Shown piece by piece: positions 1 through 8,918 of a stretch of DNA of 64,000 bases. The stretch spans positions 455,645 through 519,644 of the forward strand of contig NZ_JACHGR010000001.1 of NCBI RefSeq assembly GCF_014202415.1, read 5' to 3'. The notes below the pieces were generated by a model. That model was given only the letters and a program-made list of their open reading frames with translations. It made no database searches and was not told where the DNA came from. The position numbers and the translations under genes were made by a program. This stretch comes from Tolumonas osonensis. Lineage in GTDB: Bacteria; Pseudomonadota; Gammaproteobacteria; Enterobacterales; Aeromonadaceae. Position 1 is the first letter of the stretch; each line of letters begins with the position of its first letter.

Positions 1-873
1 AACGAAAAAGCGCTGCAGCGTCAGCTGGATGAAACCCAGCAGCGGTTCGATGTCGGCATGACGGCGATCACCGATGTCCAGGAAGCCAAGGCCGCGCATG
101 ATCTGGCGGTGGCTGATACCATCAATACCCAGAACACCCTGTCGAACAGCTATGAAGCGCTGCGCCAGCTGACCGGTACCGAACACCGGTTTCTGGATGT
201 ACTGAATACCGAACGCTTCAGCCCCGGTCAAATGACGCAAAGTGCCGATCAATGGCTGAAACAGGCCCAGGATCACAGCCTGACGCTGAACCAGTTACGT
301 ATCGCCAAAGACGTGGCCAGACAACAGATTGATCTGGCCAAAACCGGTCATCTGCCGACACTGGATCTGAAGCTGGGCGCCAACTCCGACTACACCGATT
401 ATGAAAAAAATACCACTTCGAAGCAGGATGGCACCGTCAATCAGGGCACCATCGGCCTGCAATTCAACCTGCCACTCTATTCCGGCGGCGCGACGCAGTC
501 ACAGGTAAAACAGGCGCAGTTTAACTATGTCGCGGCCAGCGAAAATCTGGAAAAGACCTACCGCAGCATGCAGGCGGATCTGTATAAAAACTACAACAAC
601 GTGTTCGCCAGTGTCGGTACCATCAAGGCGTATCAGCAATCGGTCATTTCTGCCGACAGCGCCCTGACCGCCACACAGGCCGGTTATCAGGTGGGAACCC
701 GTACCATCGTGGACGTACTGACCGCGACGACCAAACTCTATTTTGCCAAGCAGAAACTCTCCGATGCCCGTTACAACTACATCCTGAATACTCTGCAACT
801 GAAACTGACGGCCGGCATATTGTCGGAACAGGATCTGCTGGACATCAATAACGGACTGATAACGAAAAAATGA
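1..873 (+). CDS. tolC: TolC-family outer membrane efflux channel, 5'-truncated by the window edge
   Basis: Trimeric outer membrane channel/periplasmic tunnel that serves RND, MFS and ABC exporters. Reading frame 1 is open from base 1, so the first in-frame ATG at 58 is internal and 290 C-terminal residues are visible. The opening residues (ALQRQLDETQQRFDVG) and the later repeat YQVGTRTIVDVLTATTKLY are the two equivalent helical segments of the internally duplicated TolC fold. The stop overlaps the start of the next gene as ATGA (870-873), which implies translational coupling. The N-terminal signal peptide and first half lie outside the window. A second outer membrane factor is encoded at 36632, so this one is probably the general TolC. 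Family certain, exact orthology likely. Confidence 0.9.
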   Translation, partial: NEKALQRQLDETQQRFDVGMTAITDVQEAKAAHDLAVADTINTQNTLSNSYEALRQLTGTEHRFLDVLNTERFSPGQMTQSADQWLKQAQDHSLTLNQLRIAKDVARQQIDLAKTGHLPTLDLKLGANSDYTDYEKNTTSKQDGTVNQGTIGLQFNLPLYSGGATQSQVKQAQFNYVAASENLEKTYRSMQADLYKNYNNVFASVGTIKAYQQSVISADSALTATQAGYQVGTRTIVDVLTATTKLYFAKQKLSDARYNYILNTLQLKLTAGILSEQDLLDINNGLITKK

Positions 874-1826
874 CACAAAACCGCATTCCCGCTTCTTTCT
901 TTGGCATGGTGCTCGGCCTGTCCGGTCTGGGACAAGCATGGCGTATCGCCGCGCATCTGTGGCAGTTACCGGCGCTGATTGGCGAGAGCCTGCTACTACT
1001 CGCCGGCATGGTCTGGGCTGTATTGCTGCTGACTTATTGTTTACAGGCGATCCGTCACTTTGAACTGGTAAAAGCCGAATTTCTGCATCCGGTACAGGGT
1101 GGCACCCCCGCATTGCTGGGCGTTTCCACGCTCTTGATCGTCCTGGCGGTATTGCCCTATTCCCTTACCGCCGCATGGCTGCTGACAATAGCGGGTATCA
1201 GCTGGCATCTGGTGTTTTCCCTGTGGCATACCGGCACTCTCTGGCAGGGTGGCCGCGACACGCTGGATACCGCGCCCACGCTCTATCTGCCGACCGTCGC
1301 CGGTAACTTTACCAGTGCGGCCGCCCTAGGGGCTTTAGGACATGCCGACTGGGGCTGGTTGTTTCTCGGCGCCGGCGTGTTCTCCTGGCTGGCGCTGGAA
1401 TCACTGATTATTCAGCGCCTATGGCATCCGAAAACCATGCCGGTCGCTCAGCGCCCGTTGCTCGGAATTCAGTTTGCGCCACCGGTCGTCTGTGCCATGG
1501 CGTGTCTAATGTTAATACCGGGCAGCACCGAACCCTGGCTGCTGATGCTGTGGGGATATGGATTGTTTCAGTTACTGCTGGGATTACGTCTCGGTCGCTG
1601 GCTGGGGGCACAGGCGTTTGCACCCTCTTACTGGGCGTATACCTTCGGTGTTGCTGCCACCACGGTCAGTGGTCTGAAACTGGCGGCCGCCGGATTACCA
1701 TCCGCACAATGGCTGGCGATCCCTATTTTTGCCGGTGCGAATCTGTTTATTGGTTATCTGGCCTTCCGGACAGTGCAGTTGCTGCTGCGCGGTCAGCTCT
1801 ATGGAAAAGGGAAAGCCGCCAGATAG
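870..1826 (+). CDS. tehA: TehA/SLAC1-family C4-dicarboxylate/anion channel (tellurite-resistance type)
   Basis: 318-residue polytopic inner membrane protein with about ten hydrophobic segments. The N-terminus IPASFFGMVLGLSGLGQAWR is typical of the TDT/TehA family, whose members include the Haemophilus TehA trimeric anion channel and plant SLAC1. Tellurite resistance is a historical, overexpression-linked phenotype; anion or dicarboxylate transport is the more likely native role. It overlaps the upstream tolC stop by four bases, an unusual pairing that suggests a two-gene transcript. Its stop codon sits in the loop of a hairpin shared with the convergent gene downstream. Confidence 0.85.
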   Translation: MTQNRIPASFFGMVLGLSGLGQAWRIAAHLWQLPALIGESLLLLAGMVWAVLLLTYCLQAIRHFELVKAEFLHPVQGGTPALLGVSTLLIVLAVLPYSLTAAWLLTIAGISWHLVFSLWHTGTLWQGGRDTLDTAPTLYLPTVAGNFTSAAALGALGHADWGWLFLGAGVFSWLALESLIIQRLWHPKTMPVAQRPLLGIQFAPPVVCAMACLMLIPGSTEPWLLMLWGYGLFQLLLGLRLGRWLGAQAFAPSYWAYTFGVAATTVSGLKLAAAGLPSAQWLAIPIFAGANLFIGYLAFRTVQLLLRGQLYGKGKAAR

Positions 1827-1835
1827 CTGGCGGCT
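1814..1835. terminator. Hairpin between convergent tehA and ferric-reductase-like gene
   Basis: AGCCGCCAG (1814-1822) pairs perfectly with CTGGCGGCT (1827-1835); the loop ATAG contains the tehA stop codon. On the minus strand the stem is followed by a T-rich stretch (TTTCCCTTTT), so it most plausibly ends the minus-strand transcript. Confidence 0.55.
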
Positions 1836-1842
1836 CCATTAA

Positions 1843-3117
1843 TCAGCGGAAATCGAACTGTTCGTAATGCAGCTGGGCGGCGGGAACATGTTTTAACAGC
1901 ATATCCCGCATGGCTTTCGGGCCACAGAACCAGAGCCGGGTATCTTCATCGATCTCCAGACGTGTCGGATCCAGAAAGCCGTCGGTTTGCCGATCGACGA
2001 TGGTGAGTCTGACCCCGGTCTGTTTCGCCAGTTGCTGCAGACGCTCGGCGAACAGGATCTCCTGCTGGCTGTTCACACAGTAATAGAGATGCGCGCCCGG
2101 TCGGTGATACCCCTCTGCGGCCAGCCCTTCCAGCCAGGCCAGAAACGGCGTGATGCCAATGCCACCGGCAATCCAGTACTCCTGACCACCGGACTCTGGC
2201 AGCACAAACCGGCCATACGGCCCTTCCACCGTGACCTCATCGCCCACCTGCACCTGTTCTGACAACTGGCGGGTATAATCGCCCAATGCCTTGATCGCAA
2301 AAATGATGCTGCCATTCTGCACATCTTCGCGCACAATCGTGAACGGGTGCGATCCTTCGTCTTTATGCAGTGTCAGCAGGGCAAACTGCCCCGGCAGATA
2401 CTCGTCCTGAAAGTCCATCGGTAGTGCCACTTCGATCTCCAGCACATTACCTTCATGCTGACGCAGTGCGATGACTTCGCCCTGATAACGCTGTAAGCGG
2501 CCAATCTGGCCGAACAGACTCCACAAGGCAGCCAACGACCCCAGCACACCGGCGGTCAGCGTCAGCAGGCCAAACGGCGCCCAGCGGGTGTCATCAGGTA
2601 ACAGATAAATACTGTGGAAGGCCGCCAGCAGAAACAGTACCGCACCGACTTTGTGGATCTGGCGGAAACGGCCATAGGGCAGGACTTTAACCAGACTGAT
2701 GATCATGAACAGGATCATGGCATAGAAGCAGTATTCCCCGGCCTCTTTGGCAATACCACGCCAGGCATCCGGTACATGTGTGCCCGCCGGTCTTGGCCCT
2801 AACGTGATAAGACCCCAGTCCACCAGCCAGCGGGGTGATTTGGTCAGCAGCCAGTGCAGCAGTACCATGCTGCCGGCAGTGATACCGCTCCATTTATGCA
2901 ACTGATACAGATGATCCAAGCCCCCTAACCGCTGTTCCAGCCAGGACGGACGGGTCGCCATCAGCATTAACGCCCCCATCAGGGCAAGCGCCAGAATGCC
3001 GGTTAACTGAATGCCCTGATTACGCCAGAACAGAAACCCCTGTTGCAGCGCATCGGTGGGTAACGCTAAAACCCAGCAGATGAGAGAAATGACAAGAAGT
3101 GAAATCAGATAACGCAT
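1843..3117 (-). CDS. Ferric reductase-like transmembrane flavocytochrome (FNR-type NAD(P)H/FAD domain)
   Basis: 424 residues. The N-terminal half has about five to six membrane helices with paired histidines (HKWSGI and HWLL; HKVG and HSIYLL) suited to ligating haem b, as in ferric reductase/YedZ/NADPH oxidase transmembrane domains. The C-terminal half is a ferredoxin-NADP reductase module: flavin-binding HPFTIVRE, the pyridine nucleotide loop WIAGGIGITPFLAWLE and the C-terminal WFCGPKAMRDML. It should move electrons from cytosolic NAD(P)H through FAD and haem across the inner membrane; the acceptor (ferric iron, cupric iron or oxygen) cannot be told from sequence. Single-gene unit, convergent with tehA. 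A GTGGCA-N6-TGCCAC inverted repeat lies upstream at 3167-3184. Confidence 0.85.
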   Translation of the reverse strand: MRYLISLLVISLICWVLALPTDALQQGFLFWRNQGIQLTGILALALMGALMLMATRPSWLEQRLGGLDHLYQLHKWSGITAGSMVLLHWLLTKSPRWLVDWGLITLGPRPAGTHVPDAWRGIAKEAGEYCFYAMILFMIISLVKVLPYGRFRQIHKVGAVLFLLAAFHSIYLLPDDTRWAPFGLLTLTAGVLGSLAALWSLFGQIGRLQRYQGEVIALRQHEGNVLEIEVALPMDFQDEYLPGQFALLTLHKDEGSHPFTIVREDVQNGSIIFAIKALGDYTRQLSEQVQVGDEVTVEGPYGRFVLPESGGQEYWIAGGIGITPFLAWLEGLAAEGYHRPGAHLYYCVNSQQEILFAERLQQLAKQTGVRLTIVDRQTDGFLDPTRLEIDEDTRLWFCGPKAMRDMLLKHVPAAQLHYEQFDFR

Positions 3118-3200
3118 ATAAAGACATCCTTTTAGTCCCGGATATCTTTAAGTAAAACAAAGAGTCGTGGCAAAGCTGTGCCACAAGTGTGACAAAGTGC

Positions 3201-3230
3201 AACACCCTGCTCCGAACGGAACAGGGTGTT
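3201..3230 (-). terminator. Hairpin downstream of hldE
   Basis: AACACCCTG (3201-3209) pairs with CAGGGTGTT (3222-3230), with further inner pairing TCCG/CGGA. It lies immediately past the hldE stop (minus strand). The following T-run is weak, so termination efficiency is uncertain. Confidence 0.5.
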
Positions 3231-3238
3231 ACCTCAAT

Positions 3239-4678
3239 TTACCGGCATTCGCGTTCGATGATGGTTTTGACGATGTTGCTGGTCGAACAGCCATCTTCAA
3301 AATGCAGCACCCGAACCTCGCCGCCATTAGCGGTCACTTCGGCATAACCGGCAATATCCTCCGGCTGGTAGTCACCGCCTTTCACCAGCAGATCCGGCAG
3401 GATCTCGGCGATCACGCGCTGCGGCGTGTCTTCGGTAAACGGCACCACCCAGTCCACTGAATCCAGTGCCGCCAGGACCGCCATCCGTTGATCTTCCGGT
3501 ACAATCGGGCGTTTTTCGCCTTTCAGACGACGCACCGAGGCATCGTCATTCACCGCCACGATCAGGCGATCACCCAGTTTATGTGCCGCCTTCAGATAAG
3601 AGACATGCCCGGCATGCAGAATATCGAAGCAACCGTTGGTCATGACGATTTTCTCGCCACGGCGACGCGCCGCCAGCACAGCGGTTTTCAGCTCGGCTTC
3701 ATTCATCACCCCGAACGCCTGCTCCATGCTGCTGTGTTCATGCAGCGCCTGCGCCAGCTCCTGCGGACTCACGGTGGAAGTACCGAGTTTCGCCACCACG
3801 ACCCCGGCTGCACAGTTGGCAATCGCACAGGCTTCTTCCAGCGATTTGCCGGCCGACAGGGCGGTTGCCAGCGCACCGACCACGGTATCACCGGCGCCGG
3901 TCACATCGAACACTTCGCGTGCCTGAGTGCGCAGCGTCAGCACCGCACCGCCACGGCGCACCAGCAGCATGCCGTTTTCGGAACGGGTTACCAGCAGCGC
4001 TTCCAGATCGAGTTCATTCAGCAGATTTTTCGCTTTCTCGATCAGATCATCTTCGTTCTTCACTTTGCCGACGATGGTTTCAAACTCCAGCATATTGGGT
4101 TTGATCAAGGTCGCACCGCGGTATTTCTCAAAGCTGGTACCTTTCGGATCAATCAGTACCGGCACCTTGTGTTTCCGTGCCAGCTGAATAATATCCTGCA
4201 CGCAGGTCAGTGCCCCTTTGGCATAGTCGGAAAGGATCAGCACATCAAAATCCGGCAGGGCCGCATCCAGTTTTGCCAGCAACGGCGCCGGATCAGCCGT
4301 GGCGAACGAATCTTCAAAATCCAGGCGGATCAGTTGCTGATTACCACTGAGAATACGCAGCTTGGTAATGGTCGGCAGGTCCGCGACCTTGACCAGATCC
4401 GAGGCCACCTTGTGTCCCGCCAGTTTCGCTTCCAGACTATCCGCCGCCTCATCCTGACCGACAAAACCCAGCAGTGTCGTTTTACCGCCCAGCGCCGCGA
4501 CGTTTAAGGCGACGTTGGCCGCGCCACCAGGGCGATCCTCATTTTTTTCGACTTTTACCACCGGTACCGGGGCTTCGGGGGAAATACGACGGGTCGGACC
4601 ACTCCAGTAGCGATCCAGCATGATATCGCCGACCACCAGCACACGGGCAGCGGAAAAATCAGGTAAGGTAATGCGCAT
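3239..4678 (-). CDS. hldE: Bifunctional heptose 7-phosphate kinase / heptose 1-phosphate adenylyltransferase HldE
   Basis: Makes ADP-glycero-manno-heptose for the lipopolysaccharide inner core in the cytoplasm. The N-terminal two thirds is a PfkB/ribokinase-type kinase ([11 protein letters not shown] near the start, [10 protein letters not shown] near residue 265). The C-terminal third is a cytidylyltransferase-like nucleotidyltransferase ([18 protein letters not shown]). Domains are in the usual fused order and the 479-residue length matches the enterobacterial protein. The start was set at 4678 (MRITLPDF), which aligns with the known N-terminus; an in-frame ATG two codons earlier (4684) is possible. 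Divergently adjacent is an LpxL-type acyltransferase, so both LPS halves are made from one intergenic region. Confidence 0.96.
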   Translation of the reverse strand: MRITLPDFSAARVLVVGDIMLDRYWSGPTRRISPEAPVPVVKVEKNEDRPGGAANVALNVAALGGKTTLLGFVGQDEAADSLEAKLAGHKVASDLVKVADLPTITKLRILSGNQQLIRLDFEDSFATADPAPLLAKLDAALPDFDVLILSDYAKGALTCVQDIIQLARKHKVPVLIDPKGTSFEKYRGATLIKPNMLEFETIVGKVKNEDDLIEKAKNLLNELDLEALLVTRSENGMLLVRRGGAVLTLRTQAREVFDVTGAGDTVVGALATALSAGKSLEEACAIANCAAGVVVAKLGTSTVSPQELAQALHEHSSMEQAFGVMNEAELKTAVLAARRRGEKIVMTNGCFDILHAGHVSYLKAAHKLGDRLIVAVNDDASVRRLKGEKRPIVPEDQRMAVLAALDSVDWVVPFTEDTPQRVIAEILPDLLVKGGDYQPEDIAGYAEVTANGGEVRVLHFEDGCSTSNIVKTIIERECR

Positions 4679-4819
4679 AGTCATGATGTTTACTCAATAC
4701 TGACTCTGAATTGCGCGCAGTCTATCACAGCCCGGATGATGATTCGCCTCCCTGAGCGCCATTTGCTAAACTGGGGAGGCTTTTATCATTTTCTAAACCT
4801 AATTTTCCGGTCATCTGCC

Positions 4820-5773
4820 ATGCAAGCGACACAGTTACCCGATTCCGCTCCACGTCTGACAGCCAGCCTGTTTCATCCGCGTTACTGGCCACAATGGTTC
4901 GGGCAGGCCGTATTATGGCTGATCGTGCAGTTACCCTACCCGGTCCTGATGCAGCTGGGTGCCGCGCTGGGCTGGTTCACCATGAAGATCCTACCGCGCC
5001 GGGTCCGGATTGCGCGCACCAACCTGCAACTGGCCTTCCCGGAATGGGACGAGGCGACCCGGGAACAGCAAATCCGGGAAAATTTTGCCAACGTCGGCCG
5101 GGCGATATTTGAAACCGGGATGGCCTGGTTCTGGCCGGATCGTCGGATCCGCAAGGTCATGCAGGTGGTGGGCGCGGAGCATGTCGAACAGGCCGTCGCC
5201 AATAAACAGGGGATGCTGCTGTTATCCGCCCATTTTATGACGCTGGAGCTGAATGCCCGCATGTTCGGCCTGCTGCGCCCGGGCGTCGGCGTCTACCGCC
5301 CCAACACCAATCCGGTACTGGAGTACGCGCAGTATCATGGCCGCTGCAAGAGCAACAAATATCTGGTCAACCGGGATGACGTGAAAGGCATGATCAAGGC
5401 CTTGCGTCAGGGAGAAGCGCTCTGGTATGCCCCGGATCATGATTACGGTCCGCGGGCCAGTGTCTTCGTCCCGTTCCTGGCCGTCCGTGATGCCGCCACG
5501 GTTACCGGCACCGCCACACTGGCTCGGGTAAAAAACAGTGTCGTTCTGCCCTGCTACAACATCCGTCTGCCAAAAGGCGGCTATCAGCTGATCATCGAAC
5601 CACCACTGCAGAACTATCCGACCGGTGATGAGATAACCGATGCCACCCGCAGCAATCAGGTGCTGGAAGAGGCCGTCCGTAAAGCGCCGGCCCAGTATAT
5701 GTGGCTGCACCGGCGCTTCAAAACCCGTCCGGACGGCACCAAATTCCGATATAACCCCGGCGAGCAACGCTGA
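4820..5773 (+). CDS. lpxL: LpxL/LpxM-family lipid A acyltransferase
   Basis: Inner membrane enzyme that adds a secondary acyl chain to Kdo2-lipid IVA during lipid A assembly. 317 residues, with one hydrophobic segment near residues 25-45 facing the cytoplasmic leaflet. The catalytic HX4E dyad is visible as HFMTLE, followed by the YRPNTNPVLEY, APDHDYG and WLHRRFKTRP blocks that characterise LpxL rather than LpxM. The frame is open upstream to 4736, but the ATG at 4820 (MQATQLPD) gives the family's normal N-terminus. Divergent from hldE with a 140-base shared promoter region and followed by a strong terminator, so monocistronic. Choice of acyl chain cannot be read from sequence. Confidence 0.9.
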   Translation: MQATQLPDSAPRLTASLFHPRYWPQWFGQAVLWLIVQLPYPVLMQLGAALGWFTMKILPRRVRIARTNLQLAFPEWDEATREQQIRENFANVGRAIFETGMAWFWPDRRIRKVMQVVGAEHVEQAVANKQGMLLLSAHFMTLELNARMFGLLRPGVGVYRPNTNPVLEYAQYHGRCKSNKYLVNRDDVKGMIKALRQGEALWYAPDHDYGPRASVFVPFLAVRDAATVTGTATLARVKNSVVLPCYNIRLPKGGYQLIIEPPLQNYPTGDEITDATRSNQVLEEAVRKAPAQYMWLHRRFKTRPDGTKFRYNPGEQR

Positions 5774-5832
5774 AAAATATCGCGTGAGTACATTTAGTTA
5801 CAAAACCATTAAATAAGTAAGGTTATACTGCG

Positions 5833-5854
5833 ACGCCCTTCGGGGCGTTTTTTA
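5833..5854 (+). terminator. Intrinsic terminator after lpxL
   Basis: ACGCCC-TTC-GGGGCGT hairpin (5833-5848) followed directly by six T residues. Confidence 0.85.
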
Positions 5855-5891
5855 TTTGCCTTTCAGTATTAATCAATTCGGGATCCACAGA

Positions 5892-6626
5892 ATGAAAAAG
5901 AATCTGTTTGGTGCAGCCATGCTGCTTGCCTCCTTCTCCGCATTCGCCGCTGAACATCATGCCCACTGGGGTTACAACGGTGAAACCGGCCCTGAAAACT
6001 GGGCGAAACTGACACCGGAATTCGGTGCCTGCGCCGGTAAAAATCAGACCCCGGTCAACCTGACCGGTTTTATCAAAGCTGATTTGAAACCGCTGAAATT
6101 CAACTATAAAACAGGCGGCAGCCAGATCCTGAACAACGGCCATACCGTACAGGTCGTGTACGATGCCGGCAGCAACGTGGTGATTGATGGCGTGGAGTAT
6201 GGTCTGAAACAGTTCCATTTCCATGCCCCCAGTGAAAATCTGATCCAAGGTGAATCTTATCCGCTGGAGGGCCATTTTGTTCATGCCGATAAGGATGGCA
6301 ATCTGGCGGTGGTGACCGTCATGTTTAAAGAAGGCCATGAAAACACGGCGCTGAAAAACCTGTGGGCACATATGCCAGCCAAAGAAGGCGACAAGATTGC
6401 CCTGTCTCCGGCATTTAATGCGCAGACACTGTTCCCGAACAACCACGCCTACTATCGCTTCAGTGGCTCGCTGACGACTCCACCTTGTACCGAAGGTGTT
6501 CGCTGGATCGTGCTGAAAAAGCCGGCCTTTGTCTCTAAAGCACAGATTGACGCGTTCAAAAAGGTCATGGGACAGGACAACAACCGTCCTGTACAGGCCA
6601 TCAATGCCCGCGAAATTCTGGAATAA
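5892..6626 (+). CDS. Periplasmic alpha-type carbonic anhydrase
   Basis: Reversible hydration of CO2 to bicarbonate. 244 residues including a clear signal peptide (MKKNLFGAAMLLASFSAFAA, cleavage after about residue 20), so the mature enzyme is periplasmic. Zinc ligands of the alpha class are visible: His109 and His111 in FHFH, and His128 in EGHFVH. The GSLTTPPCTEGVRW block lines the active site. The ATG at 5892 was chosen over one 36 bases upstream because only this one starts with the signal peptide. Flanked on both sides by terminators, so a single-gene unit. Confidence 0.95.
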   Translation: MKKNLFGAAMLLASFSAFAAEHHAHWGYNGETGPENWAKLTPEFGACAGKNQTPVNLTGFIKADLKPLKFNYKTGGSQILNNGHTVQVVYDAGSNVVIDGVEYGLKQFHFHAPSENLIQGESYPLEGHFVHADKDGNLAVVTVMFKEGHENTALKNLWAHMPAKEGDKIALSPAFNAQTLFPNNHAYYRFSGSLTTPPCTEGVRWIVLKKPAFVSKAQIDAFKKVMGQDNNRPVQAINAREILE

Positions 6627-6636
6627 CATCGCTTGT

Positions 6637-6668
6637 GACGTTTCTCCGCCGGGAGAAACGTCTCTTTA
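6637..6668 (+). terminator. Terminator after carbonic anhydrase gene
   Basis: GACGTTTCTCC (6637-6647) pairs perfectly over 11 bp with GGAGAAACGTC (6652-6662), GCCG loop, then a T-rich tail (TCTTTA). Confidence 0.7.
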
Positions 6669-6746
6669 CCCCTACTTTCCCTGCTTTGATTTTTCGCGGC
6701 TGACGGGCTAGTGTGTACAGCAGTAGCCATGATTCAGGAGCCCGCC

Positions 6747-7223
6747 ATGTTTTATCAGAAATATTACCCCGTTGATGTGGTAAACGGTCCGGGCACCCGC
6801 TGTACCCTGTTTGTCTCCGGCTGCGAACACCAGTGCCGGGGCTGTTACAACCAGTCCACCTGGCGCACCGATTCCGGCCATCCGTTCACTGCGGAACTGG
6901 CTGATCGCATTATTGCCGATCTGAATGACACCAAAATCAAACGCCGCGGCATTACCTTCTCCGGCGGCGATCCGCTGCATCCGGCCAATCAGGCCGATAT
7001 ACTGGCGCTGATCCAGCGTATCCGCGCGGAATGCCCCGGTAAGGACATCTGGATGTGGACCGGTTATCTGCTCGCCGAACTCACCCCCACCCAGCAGGAA
7101 ATCACCGCCCTGATCGATGTGCTGATCGATGGCAAATTCGTGCAGGAACTGGCCGACCCGTCGCTGGTCTGGCGTGGCAGCAGTAATCAGGTGATCCACT
7201 ACCTGCGCCAGCCGGCGGAATAA
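6747..7223 (+). CDS. nrdG: Anaerobic ribonucleoside-triphosphate reductase-activating protein NrdG
   Basis: Radical SAM activase that installs the glycyl radical on the class III ribonucleotide reductase NrdD for anaerobic dNTP synthesis. 158 residues. The iron-sulfur motif is CX3CX2C (Cys26, Cys30, Cys33 in CEHQCRGC), followed by the SAM-contact TFSGGDPL. The MFYQKYYPVDVVNGPG start is characteristic; the ATG at 6747 was preferred to one at 6711 on this basis. Its partner nrdD is not adjacent: the neighbours are carbonic anhydrase and an anion transporter, so activase and reductase appear to be unlinked or nrdD lies elsewhere. Confidence 0.95.
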   Translation: MFYQKYYPVDVVNGPGTRCTLFVSGCEHQCRGCYNQSTWRTDSGHPFTAELADRIIADLNDTKIKRRGITFSGGDPLHPANQADILALIQRIRAECPGKDIWMWTGYLLAELTPTQQEITALIDVLIDGKFVQELADPSLVWRGSSNQVIHYLRQPAE

Positions 7224-7286
7224 TCCTCACTTGTTACCGCCTCAACTACACTAAGAGATAAAACAGCCCGTGATGTTGAGGTGTGT

Positions 7287-8660
7287 ATGTCTGATGACAC
7301 ATCCACTACAGGACTTTTCAAGTCGCAGTACAAGCCGCTGATCCTGCTGCTGGATGTAGCGCTGCTGCTGATCCTGCTGAACTGGCTGCCGTTTGATCCC
7401 CGGATAAACAAAGGGTTATCGCTGTTCCTGTTCATTGCCGTGTTATGGCTGAGTGAAGCCATTCATGTCACCGTGACTGCCCTGCTGGTACCCATCATGG
7501 CGGTGCTGCTTGGGATCTTTCCGTTACAACCGGCAATCAGTCATTTCGCCAATCCGACCATCTATCTTTTCTTTGGTGGTTTTGCCCTGGCGGCAGCATT
7601 ACATAAACAGCTGCTGGATCAGTTTCTGGCCCGACAGATCCTTATCCTGGCCAGGGGACGTCTTGATATGGCCGTCGGTTTGCTGTTTGCCATCACCGCG
7701 CTGCTCTCGATGTGGATTAGTAATACCGCCACGGCAGCCATGATGCTGCCACTGGCCATAGGTATTGCCTCACAACTGGGGGACGAAAAAAAACACAATA
7801 CACAGACTTTTATTCTGCTCGGGATGGCTTACAGCGCAAGTATCGGTGGCATTGGTACGCTGGTGGGCAGCCCGCCCAATGTGATTGCCGCTGCGCAGGC
7901 ACATATCTCCTTTCTGCAATGGCTGATGTTCGGCATTCCGATCGTCCTGATCCTGTTGCCCTGCGCCATGCTCGCCCTCTATCTGGTGTTACGTCCGCAC
8001 TTAAATCAGCACTGCACCATGCAACAGATGGAACTCGTCTGGACGCGCCAGCATAAACTGACGCTGGTTATCTTCTCCGGTACGGTCTTAGCCTGGATCG
8101 GCTCCCAACCAATTTCTGCCTGGCTGGGCGGTATTGAGCAGATAGATACCCTGATTGCGCTCGCAGCGGCCGTGATGATCTGTATTACCGGTGTTGCCAG
8201 TTGGCGGGATGTGGAACGGCATACCGAATGGGGCGTGCTGATGCTGTTTGGGGGCGGGCTGAGTTTGTCTGCGATCCTGAAGGAGACCGGCACCAGTCTG
8301 TTTCTGGCACAACAGATCACCACCTGGTTCAGTCACACCCATCCGCTGCTGTTACTGCTGGCAATCGCCACCTTTGTGGTGTTCCTGACCGAACTGGCCT
8401 CCAATACCGCGACGGCGGCACTGATGGTCCCCCTGTTTGCCAGTGTGGCCGGCAACATGGGCATGTCGGTCAGTATCATGTCGATCATGATTGCGATCTC
8501 CGCTTCCTGTGCGTTTATGCTGCCGGTCGCGACGCCGCCGAATGCCATCGTCTATGCCAGTGGTTATGTACTGCAACGGGATATGATCCGGGTCGGATTC
8601 GTACTGAACATTATGTGCGCAATTTTGTTGGCCCTGTTCGCTTATTCCGGCGGGATCTGA
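7287..8660 (+). CDS. DASS/SLC13-family sodium:anion (dicarboxylate-type) symporter
   Basis: 457-residue inner membrane transporter with about eleven to twelve hydrophobic segments. It has the two inverted-repeat SNT signature motifs of the VcINDY fold, in WISNTATAAMMLP in the first half and ASNTATAALMVP in the second, each followed by a re-entrant segment; these bind sodium and substrate carboxylate. Substrates in the family are succinate, malate, citrate or sulfate, and cannot be separated here. The GAGG ribosome binding site at 7278-7281 favours ATG 7287 over the GTG at 7281. Follows nrdG after 63 bases with no obvious terminator between. Confidence 0.88.
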   Translation: MSDDTSTTGLFKSQYKPLILLLDVALLLILLNWLPFDPRINKGLSLFLFIAVLWLSEAIHVTVTALLVPIMAVLLGIFPLQPAISHFANPTIYLFFGGFALAAALHKQLLDQFLARQILILARGRLDMAVGLLFAITALLSMWISNTATAAMMLPLAIGIASQLGDEKKHNTQTFILLGMAYSASIGGIGTLVGSPPNVIAAAQAHISFLQWLMFGIPIVLILLPCAMLALYLVLRPHLNQHCTMQQMELVWTRQHKLTLVIFSGTVLAWIGSQPISAWLGGIEQIDTLIALAAAVMICITGVASWRDVERHTEWGVLMLFGGGLSLSAILKETGTSLFLAQQITTWFSHTHPLLLLLAIATFVVFLTELASNTATAALMVPLFASVAGNMGMSVSIMSIMIAISASCAFMLPVATPPNAIVYASGYVLQRDMIRVGFVLNIMCAILLALFAYSGGI

Positions 8661-8918
8661 CGAGATCCACCAAGTTTTTTTTGCATGAATATGGGCGTTG
8701 TATGTCCTGATCCGCGTTTTTATTCACACTGGATCACTGCCTAGTCAAAGGTTTTCAATAGAAACCTTTTGTGGCTATAAAAAAATGTTTATCGCCAGAG
8801 TAATACGCATAAAATACGCCGCGATCAGAAGGGCGCACCAGGGATACTGCCATGTTGCTGACACGAACGCGCCCGATACTGCACCGTGATTATGATTGAT
8901 TTTTACTAAGGAAATGCC
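8661..8918. other. Intergenic region upstream of speA with stem-loops
   Basis: 258 bases with no convincing gene. It holds an 8-bp hairpin AAAGGTTT (8747-8754) / AAACCTTT (8762-8769) without a clear T-run. GGGCGC (8831-8836) can pair with GCGCCC (8869-8874) in what is probably the speA leader RNA. The speA ribosome binding site AAGGA lies near 8908-8912. Confidence 0.5.

Noticed and set aside
3167..3184. Sigma-54-like element upstream of the ferric-reductase-like gene (TGGCACAGCTTTGC on the minus strand)
   Set aside because: GG and GC are only 9 bases apart instead of 10, and the sequence is explained as a GTGGCA-N6-TGCCAC inverted repeat. Kept only as a possible operator mentioned under the gene.
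3488..4507. 339-residue plus-strand reading frame
   Set aside because: Entirely antisense to hldE, whose product is unmistakable. Histidine/arginine-rich composition is typical of a shadow frame.
5823..6629. 268-residue minus-strand reading frame
   Set aside because: Antisense to the carbonic anhydrase gene and running through the lpxL terminator; no family resemblance.
8698..8889. 63-residue plus-strand reading frame before speA
   Set aside because: No ribosome binding site or recognisable motif; overlaps stem-loops of the probable speA leader.
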